From positions 52,522,939 to 52,586,938 of the forward strand of contig OX388351.1 of the NCBI GenBank assembly GCA_947579665.1: a stretch of DNA of 64,000 bases. The letters run 5' to 3'. Each line of letters begins with the position of its first letter. Positions within the stretch are counted from its first letter, which is position 1. Below the pieces are notes generated by a model. The model was not told the DNA's origin. It did no database searches and saw nothing but the letters and a program-made list of their open reading frames with translations. Below, piece by piece: positions 47,200 through 57,807 of the stretch. The position numbers and the translations under genes are program-made. Source of the DNA: Sympetrum striolatum (Eukaryota; Arthropoda; Insecta; Odonata; Libellulidae).

Positions 47200-49715
47200 A
47201 AATCTTTTAAAAATAAAAGTCTTAAATTAAGCTTGAAAACTTCACAGCAAAATAATGTAGCACGCTCTTTGTAATACCAAAACATTAGTATGAAAAATGA
47301 CACTGTAATTATTTTAATGAATGATACCATTGAAGGCGTAATTCAATACTAATTGGGTCGCACCGAAACCCTTTTTGAAACGATGCAAAGCTCACCGAGT
47401 AATTTCTAAATTCATGGACATTTTTCCTAAAGTCATATCTCCCAGTCATCAAAAAATAATATGTTTTGCGCAATTGAAGTTGCTTTATTTCGAAATCAAG
47501 TAATTTACCGTGGAATAAGTAACTTGAAAGTGATCATAATGATTGAGTTAACTACATTTGATGCAACAAAGATTCTTATTGATATTGATTTTTATAAAAG
47601 TTTTGGTGCTTGTTTGGTTTTAAGTAATATTTTAATTATATTGTTTTCTAAACTGGTTTTGGTAACTGTCACTCGGGTAACTGTTAAATCGAAGATATGA
47701 TTAGCGGGAATTAGTATTCCTTTAACAATACCTAGCACGCTTCCGTGATTTTGGGGTGTATGCAGATTTCGATTGCAAAGCCAAAGAGTGATAGTGCTAC
47801 TGGATGTCATAAGACGTTGACGAAGTCTCTTTACAGCCTAAAGGTTGTTGATCATAAAAATAATCGAGTACTTGTTGATGGATGACGTATCGGCACCTGT
47901 TGATGAGACTTGACGATAGAACCGAACACTATTCTTAAGTTTACGCAAAATTACACAAAACCTGAAATATAAAAAATGCTAATTCAGTTAAATAAAGTAA
48001 TTTTTATTCTGGGTAAAATTAGAGCTGGAAATATTCATATAGAAGCGTGGTTTAGGTCATTTAGGCCGTCAGATCATTATAAGCTTAATATGATAAAGCT
48101 TTATACCGTGAAAATAGGCGTATTAAAAGAATAATAATAATAATAATACAGGGAGATATATATAATAATTATTACGCTAGTAATTATTTTTAATTTTTAC
48201 GTACATAGTTCTCCAATCAAGTCAGATCATCAACAGGTATCATCCTGAGATTGAAAGCATACATAATAGTTCGTAATCCAAAAAGACGACTAAAACAAAA
48301 TTTATTATTTTTCACAGATTTTTATTCAGCTCCAAAAATATTGTTTTTTTTTAATGGCTTTCCACAAATTTAGTCCAGAACATTTGAATTTTATAGCTCG
48401 TTATCATTCATAGTTCCAATAAATGTAATTAATAATGGAAAGAAAAATAATTAATCTTAACATATGGAAGAGAAGGTTTGCCAGTAAGTTAATTAGTCCT
48501 TTTGAGATGTGCTGAGGATCACCGTAAGAAGTATTTCACGAATTCATGGACTGTGTTGCAACAGAAAAATTGTGGGAATGACGTGTAGGGCGACAGCGAC
48601 AAAGATATTAGAAGAAGAAAGGGAATACGAGTTAGCAGCATTCAAGGGGATAATAGTCTCATGAAATGAAAGGAGCCTTCGAATGGATGAAGCTGTGTTC
48701 GGGAAGTCTTAGTATGACTGAGGAGAAATGGGTGGTGGGTTGGATCACGATGAAGACAAATGATATGTGGTGAAACAGTGAATGACAGCGAACCTATTTT
48801 TGAATAGCGATCTTGTTATAAATTAAAATATAAAAAGTATTTCCGTGAAGTAAATCTGGTGATTTTTACATTCCCTCGGTCATTAAGATCATAAATTCTC
48901 TCATGAAAGTTTTATTATAAATTATGATATCAAAAGTTTCTCATCAAATTAATTTAACCAAACAAAATATGACAACTATAATCTGACTGATTAGTTATGA
49001 AAATCTGGGCTTCAATACTAAGTGGCCACCCATTAAATCTCATATCATCTCGCGTACATTCTCTTGCAATATCGCGTCAGAAGTCTGTGGCAGTTCTGGG
49101 ATATTCGTTGATATTTTGTATCCGCGGTGCTATATTAGCCGATACCCCAAGAAAAAACAGGGAAGTATGATGAAAGAAGTAATCGAGTAAAATCTATATT
49201 TGTCAACAAGCAATGCGCGGCAGTAGCAGAGTAGAAAAGGGTATATCTATGTATGCACCTTTAATAGAAATATAATTGCCATATATAGTGGAACGCCAAA
49301 TTAAGAATGACTTCCCAATAATGAGCTGAAATTACGAAGGCCTTTAGTAGTTGCCGATGCTGGAGCCCTATGCTCAACATCGTATGGCAGCTACCGGGGT
49401 ACATATAGTATTTTGGTCCAAATATCCTCATGCAATTCATTTACAAATTAAGAGTAGTCAAAATGCATAAGAATGTACAATGTATTTATTGATTTGTCGT
49501 ATTTTATTATTGAATATTCACGTCATATTAAGTAGGTTTTATCTCCTAAACGGTTTTGATTTTTGGATGCTTTATTTTATGTAAATTTGTGATATTTAGT
49601 ACTTTCTCACTGTAAATTATTGACTCTTTTCCTGTTATTGATTTTATTTTTTGTAATTCTTTATAGTACAGCTTATGTGATTTATATGTTATACACAGCT
49701 TTCTTTTACATCTTT
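47200..49715. other. Non-coding stretch, no gene recognised
   Basis: AT-rich with an ATA trinucleotide run at about 48130-48150. The purine-rich part at 48550-48780 has no long frame. Nothing here is supported as a gene or element. Confidence 0.5.
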
Positions 49716-49719
49716 TAGC

Positions 49720-49995
49720 TTTTACGATCAGTAGGTTTATGTAAGTTTTTCACACACCCCTTCTTCGTGGGTGTTTTCCTGCAGTGGAAATTTTTTTCTT
49801 AAGGTGTTTCCTTAGGTTTTGTACACAACTGCTCCTTCTAAAGATTTCTTCTCTATCGTTGTTCACCTACACGCTACTTAATTTTTTAATGTCATTGACA
49901 AAAGGTTTGATGGAAGAAGATACTTTTCAGTCTTAATCTCGCGTTAGTAAACACCTTATAGACCTTATGGAAACTATATATATATATATATATAT
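49720..49995 (+). repeat. TTTTTCACAC...CCTGCAGTGGAAA dispersed repeat ending in an AT run
   Basis: GTTTTTCACACACCCCTTC and GTTTTCCTGCAGTGGAAATT are shared with 44020-44262. GTCTTAATCTCGCGTTAGTAA matches the next block of that copy. The copy ends at a TA dinucleotide run (about 49974-49995), 57 bp before the splice acceptor of the ATPase beta exon. Confidence 0.65.
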
Positions 49996-50052
49996 AAGAT
50001 GTGGATGTATCAAGATAGCTTCTTTTAACTTTTGAAAATTCTTCTACTCTAG

Positions 50053-50392
50053 CACACCCGGAAGAAGTGAGCAACAAACATGGCGGAGACACCACCGACC
50101 CCAACGTCAACTACCTCAACCACGGCCCCAACGACAACTACCGTCACTCCAACCAAAGCACCTCTGAGGCTCCCATCCGGGGACCCTCCTCCATTCCTCA
50201 CCGATAACGAAGATGAGTCCCCACCCCCTTCTCCCGACCGCCAAGAACCTGAGCTGAGGCCTCCACGCCCGACCCCCATGGACCACGACGCCTTCTACCG
50301 ACCTCCCGAAGTGGGCAAATGGGACACCTTCAAGCAGTTCTTCTGGAATCCAGAAACGGGACAAGTCTTCGGACGGACCATGTCCAGCTGGG
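50053..50392 (+). CDS. Na+/K+-ATPase beta subunit, first coding exon
   Basis: The coding part starts at the ATG at 50080 (CAAACATGG context), 27 bases after a splice acceptor (TTCTTCTACTCTAG, AG at 50051-50052), and ends at a strong donor (G|GTGAGT, GT at 50393-50394), leaving a phase 1 junction after codon 104 (W). Residues 1-80 are a Thr/Pro-rich, disordered cytoplasmic head with an acidic stretch (DNEDESPPPSPD). Residues 84-104 include FKQFFWNPETGQVFGRT then SSW, the strongly conserved pre-membrane motif of P-type ATPase beta subunits (nervana type in insects). The single membrane helix and the Cys-rich ectodomain must be encoded by later exons, which are not in this window. The subunit escorts the alpha subunit to the plasma membrane and is also used in septate junctions in insects. 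Codon use and G+C are much higher than in the surroundings, as expected of a real exon. The in-frame extension to 50499 is intron. Confidence 0.88.
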
Positions 50393-50557
50393 GTGAGTTG
50401 CTTCACAACTTAACTATTTCTAAATCTACTCCAAACCGTAAATTGTATTTTTTGAGCTATGTTCCTGGATTTTTCGCAACCGCTCAACACTGTGACTAGC
50501 TTGCTGCGGAACGTTTTCATTGATGTTGGGCAACACAATTTGTCGTAGGAAGAAGTA

Positions 50558-51899
50558 CAGTGGAACGTCGGTTCACGAACTTAATCTGTTCCTGGACCCT
50601 GGTCGTGAACCGAATTGGTCGTGAACCGAGACAATTTCTCCTATTGAAATTAATGTAAATACAATTAATCCGTTCCAGACTCTGAAACTTTGTTTTTTTA
50701 AAGTGTATTTTTGTTTAGAATGCACGTAAATTAAATGCACTTAAATTCTTCAACGTGATCATCCACCAACTCCTGCACATCAGCATCGTCGACCTCCAAG
50801 CCCATACTCTTCCTCATGGAAACGATTTCATCAAACAACTTGACTGCTTCTTCAAACCCCTCAAGGTCTCTTTCTGGGACACAATCAGGCCAAACATTTC
50901 TCCAGGCTGACTGCAAGGTCCGATAAGAAACCTCATTCCAGGCTTATCGATGAGATTTATGCAGTGTAGGATATTGAAGTGATTCTTCCAAAATTCTCGA
51001 AGGGTTAATCCGTGTCATTAGTAACCTGGAAGCATCTGGTAAACAGGGCCTTGCTGTAAAGTTTTTTTAAACTTGAAATGACCCGTTGATCCATCGGCTG
51101 CAATAATGGAGTTATATTGGGTGGAAGAAATTTTACCTCGATAAAGTTATACTCGATCTCCAGACTTTTCTCCAGACCAGCTGGGGCAAACACCTCAGTC
51201 AGCCACTCCATAAATAGAATCAGTGTTACCCATCCCTTTGTATTCACTCTCCACTTGACCGGCAGTTTAGACTTTAACATATTGTTGCGTTTAAACACAC
51301 GGGAATTTTCTGAGAGGTATACAAGAAGAGGTTTTATCTTGCAGTCACCACTTGCGTTTGCGCATAATGAAAGTGTAAGCCTACCCTTCATAGGCTTGTG
51401 ACCGGGAAGTGCCCTGTCCTCCTCGGTGATGTACGTTTGTTTCGGCATTTTCTTCCTAAATAAACCAGTTTTTTATATTTCATTGTTTTTTCCTTCATTC
51501 GTCTTTATGTGCGTCATTGACTGCGATTAGTTAATAGCTTGTGTATAAGGAAGAAGACCCGTATGGGATAAAAGAATAAAAAAAATTTCGAAATAAATAT
51601 AAAATACAGTAATTTGAATTTATGATAGCTAAATGTTATTATACTGCTATGGAATTTGTCCTGTTTCACTCATAAAGTAATCCGCAAATTGCTCACGAAC
51701 TGTGTTCACTGATCAACCTGTCTGCAACTGTTTCTCAGGAGCGATGCTGTGTTATGTCGGGGTTGCCTACTGAACTGGTCGGCAGCCTTGGTCGTGAACC
51801 GAGTTATTGTACGCCAACCGAGTCAAAATTTGGTTGCCGAAGCTGGTCGTAAACCGAGTTGGTCGTGAACAGAGGCGGTCGTGAACCGAGGTTCCACTG
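50558..51899. mobile_element. Deleted Tigger-type element in the ATPase beta intron
   Basis: The terminal repeats begin CAGTGGAACGTCGGTTCAC and end GTGAACCGAGGTTCCACTG, with TA on each side (50556-50557 and 51900-51901). It lies 166 bp past the ATPase beta splice donor. The interior carries a minus-strand Tigger transposase relic that lacks the DNA-binding N-terminus; the last about 260 bp match the MITE at 41635-42250. At 1342 bp it is about half the length of a full Tigger element. Confidence 0.9.
50731..51475 (-). pseudogene. Tigger transposase pseudogene, N-terminus and second catalytic block lost
   Basis: On the minus strand the relic enters with KKMPKQTYITEEDRALPGHK and RLTLSLCANASGD, then KPLLVYLSENSRVFKRN, WVTLILFMEWLTEVF and FLPPNITPLLQPMDQRVI, all conserved motifs of Tigger1-like (TIGD-related) transposases. 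The DNA-binding half before the first motif is absent. Between EVFAP and FLPPN the block that should hold the DNAPAHP catalytic aspartate is missing, so the copy is internally deleted. The frame changes near 51004 (continuing as LREFWKNHFNILHC) and again near 50930 (SAWRNVWPDCVPERDLEGF to 50731). It cannot encode an active enzyme. Confidence 0.86.
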
Positions 51900-52049
51900 T
51901 AGTTCTTTCCCGGTGAATTGCACGCCGAAAGTTTCCAACTAGCTTGCCTCATCCCATGGGGTCTACAGCGTTCTCCTTTTAGAATTTAAAATAAAGGGAC
52001 AGGAAGCTTTCAAAAGATTCCCAAAGAAAAACGGACTTGAAAAAGGTTT

Positions 52050-52124
52050 GACGGGGCCGGGAATCGAACCCGGGATCTTCCTCTATCCAGGAGGCTGCTT
52101 TAACCATCTAAGCTATCCAATCAG
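52050..52124 (-). pseudogene. tRNA-like sequence (tRNA pseudogene or SINE head)
   Basis: On the minus strand a 73-nt cloverleaf can be drawn: A box TAGCTTAGATGGTTA, a perfect 4-bp D stem, a 4-bp anticodon stem with loop CTGGATA, a 5-nt variable loop, and a perfect T arm with B box GGTTCGATTCC. The acceptor stem has two mismatches and the first anticodon-stem pair fails. The loop would give anticodon GGA (serine), but a serine tRNA needs a long variable arm and position 37 should be a purine. I therefore call it a pseudogene or the head of a SINE, not a working tRNA. It lies in the presumed ATPase beta intron. Confidence 0.6.
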
Positions 52125-52129
52125 AACTT

Positions 52130-53425
52130 TTTAACAAGCCGTTTTGTGGACTTTGTGTGCAAGGGCAAGTGTAGTTTCGTCCGACTGTGCGGCATCGTCT
52201 ACTGCCACGGCCTCATCAAGGCACCGGAAACACAAAGAGGTGTAAGGAGAAACCCCCCTTAAGGAAATATGTACAAGGAAACTTCCTTGAAGATGTTTGA
52301 AATCATGAAGAATAGCCACCTTTTTAGCCAAATATACTCGCTTATTTTAGACACATTGGAAAAAAATACGTTGGTTACTTTTGTGCTGTGTGACGTCGCG
52401 AGATGATTTTTCTTAAAATAAAGTTTTTTCTTTCCGAAAAACTCTTTATTTCCGTATCCTCAACACTCACATCGCATTTCTTCTCCAATCCTTTTCTTTC
52501 TTACCAAAACGTTCAACATTAACTTATTTATCAACACCACATGACAACCAACGAACGTTAAAAAATCAACGTTTCAAAACTTACGCAATCTAGCTAATTT
52601 AAACAAACAAACAGCATTAAAAGAAAAAATAATAACAAAAAATATGAAAAATTTAAGAGGTCGCACATAAAAATCGGCAATAATCTAATATATATATAAG
52701 TTACAACTGTTTCCGCCTACTATGGTAAGAGATAGGGCGACTTCTATGTAGCTACAAAAGTAGGGGACTTGGATGAGGAGCCTTTTAGGAGAAGGCACCT
52801 ATTCGTTCCTTTTTCCTATCCTATCATTAGTTCTAAAATTCACCAGTTCGTTCTGAGAAGTGACTGCTAAAATCGGTAATCTTGAAGCACTGCACCAGCC
52901 TTAACAGTCTTTAGCACTGCTCAACTCTCTATTCAGCTTCTGGTGAACTTGACCTCTAGGATTACCTCGAAGAAAGGGACTGCTCTAACAAGTCCTCTCA
53001 ATCAACCCTACGAGTGCTCGGTGTATTTTTAGTTGTTCAAACACCCCCTAGCTTATTTTTATCCACCATGTACCGAATTCTAGAGTGGTTTGGCACCTGC
53101 TCTGCAGTCTATCTCTTAACAAGAATTTGTTGCTGCCTCTAGTGGGACTGCAGGTGTTTCGGAGGTGGTTTCCCAATTCAGCTATCGAATCAATTTACTT
53201 ATAGCCAAACGGGCTACGCTGGTCCCTTGTCTAGAGCAGTCGCGAGTTGCAGTATAAACGTCTAGAATAGCTCTGTCGATCAGACTTTCGGCTCCCTCAG
53301 CCAATTATTGTAAGTTAAGAGTCCAACATAAATTTTAAAAATTATTTTCATACCGATATTTTTTATTTTCATTTACGTTATTTTACTTAAATAAAATTAA
53401 TAAGCTCAACTTATTAGAAAACTGA
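52130..53425. other. Intron-like stretch, no gene recognised
   Basis: The region at 52690-53310 has a mixed composition with many CTG/CTAG-type words and no long frame, and may be an old repeat. The 66-codon minus-strand frame at 52131-52331 overlaps sequence next to the tRNA-like element and resembles nothing known. Confidence 0.4.
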
Positions 53426-53429
53426 CATC

Positions 53430-53531
53430 TTGGAAGAAGAACAACTTCGTAAGTCCCGCAATACATTTATTGACCACCGGTTTCGTCAGCGAGTTGACAT
53501 GTTTAGGTGTCATCCTGAACTCTTCTTCCAA
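53430..53531. repeat. About 100-bp foldback with CCGGTTTCG stem-loop motif
   Basis: The arms TTGGAAGAAGAAC (53430-53442) and GAACTCTTCTTCCAA (53517-53531) are imperfect complements. Between them is ACCGGTTTCGTCAGCGAGTT with a GTCA/TGAC stem and a TCATCCTGA end. The motif recurs at 33.9, 54.6, 56.7 and 58.0 kb. Confidence 0.5.
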
Positions 53532-53889
53532 TTTTTTAACTTACCCTAAATAGTGATGAAGATTCCGATTCCCCGTACAGAGGAGAGATCAAATAGTAAC
53601 TCATTTATTCCTGCATGATTTTTCTTGGCCTTACTTAAAACAAATTCGATTTTTCAATTTTTAATCATCCATATCCCACAGTTTGAAGTCATTATTTGAT
53701 TCGGCACTCTTATTATCTGTGCATATCTCTATATTATTTACAAATAATGTATCGCGCTATTATTGATTTCACAGTGCATAGCATTTATTCCCGAATCTGC
53801 CTATATCTCCCCATAAATTATGGCAGAAAATACCGGTTTTCTTGTTGACTCTCTACTAGCCAGTTGCCGTTTCGCATATCTGCGTTTCT

Positions 53890-53932
53890 CTGGTTAGTAT
53901 ACCAAACCCAATAGATTTGGTATACTAACCAG
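53890..53932. repeat. Perfect 17-bp hairpin
   Basis: Arms CTGGTTAGTATACCAAA (53890-53906) and its exact reverse complement (53916-53932) flank a 9-base spacer. No target duplication or larger element is seen. Confidence 0.85.
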
Positions 53933-54427
53933 AAGAGAGAGCCTATTAGTGACCAGAAGCTATTAAAATACTTTTAAACCTAATTCATGGCGATTGGATT
54001 AGAATCAATTCTCACGCATTTGCAAATTGCGAATAAATTTCCTTTGAATTAATTTGTTCTTCGTACGTGATCTCTCACTTCAAGCTTCAGCACGCAATTA
54101 TCTAAGTAGAAAACGGATTAATTGAGTTCAAATTGCTCTTTCACGTTTGTAAGACTTTCCACAGAATTGGGGCATTGCATTTATAAAGCCGTCAGCTGAA
54201 ACTATGGCAGTATTCGTGTAGAGATAATTTTATCACCTAAGATGTTTCATTCTGGAGAAACCTCGAACAAATTTTAGCTTCATTCCGACATTTTTTTAAC
54301 ATTATCATTCACTAGTTGCCTTAATTATACCTTTTTATGACTCATTGTCATAATTGAAATCCTATCCTAAAAAAATTTTCAAGTATTGAAACTAGAAAAA
54401 TTAAACTTTTTACAATTTCTTTTTATT

Positions 54428-54832
54428 TGAATGTCCAAAATACTTTGCTTTATTCGATGATTTTTTTATAAAGTTATGTTTTCTTTAATTACCATATTTT
54501 CTAAATAATATCAATTGTGTAAGACTTCCCCTAAGTGGAAATTCATATCAATAGGATAGTAAGAATAACATTGCAAATACTTTTTTCCACAAACGTATTT
54601 GAAAACGATCGGTTTTGGCACAGATTGCCCGTCATTCATTAACTAAGTAAGTTAGTGAAAAATTGTAATATATTAGCCATAGCAGAGGCAGATATTGAAA
54701 CGTGCCAAGGGTTAGAACGATTTGAGAAATTTTTCTTTCGAATTTACCTCCAATTAATCATTAAACATCGTTTTTTCGTGTGTGTATGGTTGTTGTGGAA
54801 TATTTTACAATCAGTTTCTAATCCAAGTTCCT
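54428..54832 (+). repeat. Duplicated 0.4-kb block, copy 1
   Basis: Nearly the whole block recurs in the same orientation at 57808-58219, starting at GAATGTCCAAAATACTTTG and ending at TCTAATCCAAGTTCC, with small indels and substitutions. It contains the GGTTTTGGCACAGATTGCC stem-loop at about 54611. The 91-codon frame at 54655-54930 lies mostly inside it and is not conserved in the second copy, so it is not a gene. Confidence 0.75.
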
Positions 54833-54934
54833 CGTCAGATTCTATGCTAATTGAAGAGACTAAATTGTCACCAAGAGTGGGCGAACGCCCCTTTGCGATC
54901 AAGGGAATCATGCATTCAAAGACAAAATGATTTC

Positions 54935-56700
54935 GTTAACCGATTGGCATTTCGTCAAGATCATCAATATATCCGATAAGGGTTAACTATTGCTTTTGTA
55001 CAAAATATAATTGCTAATACATTTAAAATTTCCTCCGTTTATCCATTTCATTCCTTATTATTCTTTGTGCCCCTGCTATCAGTTCATTTTTGTTATTTTT
55101 ATTTTTCACTTTCCAGTACATTTAAGTGACATCTCAATTCCTTCGTGTTGGTTGAACATGGTCATAATTTATCAATGAAGCTGTTCTTCTTTCGTTTGAT
55201 GAAAATTTACTGCTGAGCATATGTGGTAACATAAAGAAGCTGGAAGTCTTTGAACTTTGCCATTTCATCATTAGCTCCATCAAAGAGTCGTCCATAGCAC
55301 TTATAACTCTATCAAAAGTTCAAAACGAAACCGATTTTTTAAGTGCATAGCCCAGAATGCCTTTCCATTTATTTGCGAATAATCTTTATGAAACGCTCTT
55401 ACTGTGAGGTATCTATAAATTTCTGTATGGTGCAAATTCCAAAGGGGAGATACGGTTAGCTATAAAAGAGTCTCAATTCAGAGGATAAAATTACTCTTCG
55501 TTGCATCCAGTTGTCGTTTAACAATAATTCTAACAAACGTAACTAAATTAGGAATTATTTTCATAACAAATAATATCAAGAAGTTTTCAGGTAGTTTAAA
55601 TTTCCATTTTATTGACATTTTGAAGTAATTTATTGATATAGTTGAATGAAAGCACTATTAATTTTCAGTTAATTCTATCTAAAAGAAAAATTTACTGGAA
55701 TGAGGGGCATTGGACTGGAATTTTGATACTTTCGACATTTTGTCGTTAGAAAGCGCGATTTAACTATTCAGTAGTGTAGTCTTACTTTATCAGGTTTAAC
55801 TATCTTCTTAATTCTATGGACAGAAGCATGTATTTTTACAGAAATACAAAGTGTAGCTCTATCTTGTAATATCATTTACACTGGGACCCTCAATGTGTGA
55901 TTCACTTCTTTGTGGCTTTTACAGCCGAAAGAATTAGCTTTACCTTATCGTTTGTAATAAGTTTATAGCGAACTTTAATTGAAATTAAGTGATATCTTAT
56001 AACCTTAATAAATGGAAATCCGTGCTAAATTAAAACCATACTGTAACGTAACACACGAATTAGTAGGGATTTTGATTAAATGCTTGTGCGAATATACTGA
56101 AATTGATTTTTTTCAGCCCTCCAAAAAACTCTCTCCCAATGTTAATGTAGCCCATATCTTACGTATGTTTTATTTTAAAATGACCTTCGTCGTCGTAAAA
56201 AGAATCTCTGAAAAAAATCAAGATGTTCAGGCCGAACGTTGTGGTACGCCATAGCAAATAAATTTTTAAAAAGTTCTTCGTATAATATTTTCAAAACAAA
56301 ATTCCACAAATATTTCAAAAATAATTTTTTTTAAGAATCTCCGACGCTCTCTGTCCAGCATTGCTTTTCTTTGGCCAGATCTGCCTGCTAAGTTTTGTTG
56401 TCGCGATCTTTTACAGATATATACTATCTAGCGAAATGATGACGGAAATTTCCGCAGTATATCGCGAAGATAGAAGTATCTCAGAGATAGAAATTTTACA
56501 GAAGTTTTTTTTTGTTTATTATATCATGACTTGGTTATTATGTCTTTACTTTTACTTTTTCTAAATAATTGTACCATTATTGCCTTACTTTGTATCCCAT
56601 TATTTCATATTCCCATTCCCCCCACCATTTAAATGATCAAATATACTTTTATGTAGTTAACCTAGTAAAGAATTAAGAAAACTTAGTTCCTAATATCCAT
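54935..56700. other. Non-coding stretch, no gene recognised
   Basis: AT-rich. Two short frames (56012-56254 and 56361-56564, +) have no exon boundaries or recognisable motif. The second is hydrophobic but does not look like the ATPase beta membrane helix. Confidence 0.45.
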
Positions 56701-56713
56701 TCATATTTCATTT

Positions 56714-56800
56714 AGTCGACCGGTTTCGGCTATACAGCCATTATCAAGTCGTATACCTGATGATTTGTGCGGGTATTGCTAAGTTTTTCACACTCCATTA
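56714..56800 (-). repeat. Terminal-type repeat with CCGAAACCGGTCGAC stem-loop
   Basis: On the minus strand TTGATAATGGCTGTATAGCC is followed by GAAACCGGTC: a GGCT/AGCC stem, a 4-base loop and the GAAACCGG sequence. Directly beside it GCTAAGTTTTTCACACTCC matches the start of the TTTTTCACAC repeat family, so this may be another end of that element. It is non-coding. Confidence 0.45.
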
Positions 56801-57693
56801 TCTCTTTCGACGAAATCCGGCCTAATAATTTAAGATTAATGAATCAACCTAGTGATTTTTCTTCCTCTGTCTTAATGGATAAGCTCCACTAGATAACACC
56901 GGGATACGCTAAGTTTAAATGCTATCATATATGTTTGGGTAGCCATTCCCGAACCCAACCTTCATTGAACCGCCTTCTTCTCATCTTAAAGAGTTCCACG
57001 CCATGAAAGCGAGAAATGCTCGCAATTCATGGAATAAAACGTTCGCATGCATCAAAGGGTGGCGTCAGTATGAGTAGTAGCCGACGACTGTTCTTGCCCC
57101 TTCTCGGACGGCAATTCATTTGCATCGTTGCGTAAGTGGGAGTGGGGAAATGAAGCCTCGGAGAAGCGGGTCAAGGTGTCGCATCCGAAAAGGGTATTGA
57201 ATGGACGAGATGCGTTGATGAGGAAAGAGGATCATGAATGGGCTACGCGGCTATTGTCGCTGCCGAAACCCAACTGGACGCTCGGACCGGATCCAAGAAC
57301 ATGACCGGAAACCTGAATGACCTCTTTGCGAGATCATCAAATCAGCGATGATATTTATTTACCTTCTCTTTGTGTTCCAACCCTTTACTTTACGATCCTC
57401 AGTGGCGTCTTTCTCCTGCTGGTCCAGGATCGCGTTCTTACGCACGTTCATATCACTCAAGCTTGAAACTTCTGGGCTAAGCACGTTATAGATGACGTGA
57501 TTAAGATTATATTTTTATGTTAATTTATATTAATTATCTAGCCAATTACTATACGCACTGTTGGTCTAGTAATTGGGAAAAATATTTTTTATAGTTTTCA
57601 TTTCGAATATATATTCAGAGTTTTAAGAAGATCCGTGAATGTCACGTGTTATCCTTGTTCTGTTTGGTGTGAATTCCACTAGAATACTTATTC

Positions 57694-57695
<2 letters not shown>
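56800..57695. other. Non-coding stretch with a GC-richer patch
   Basis: The part at about 56990-57330 has higher G+C and CpG and short frames only. It could be conserved non-coding DNA, a regulatory element or an old repeat. I see no exon. Confidence 0.4.

Positions 57696-57770
<75 letters not shown>
57696..57770. repeat. AT dinucleotide microsatellite, about 37 units
   Basis: An uninterrupted run of AT/TA covers about 75 bp. It lies just before the second copy of the duplicated 0.4-kb block. Confidence 0.97.
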
Positions 57771-57773
<3 letters not shown>

Positions 57774-57807
57774 GTTTAATTAATTAGTTCAATAATATTC
57801 ATTACAT

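Noticed and set aside
50049..50406. Minus-strand frames opposite the ATPase beta exon
   Set aside because: Gly/Val-rich shadows of the Thr/Pro-rich plus-strand coding sequence.
52150..52260. Minus-strand TGATGAGGCC...GACGAAAC as a hammerhead ribozyme
   Set aside because: The segment between the two core pieces does not form the required stem II next to the core, and the first core base is changed.
54655..54930. 91-codon frame as a gene
   Set aside because: It lies mostly in a duplicated block and is broken in the second copy at 57.8-58.2 kb.
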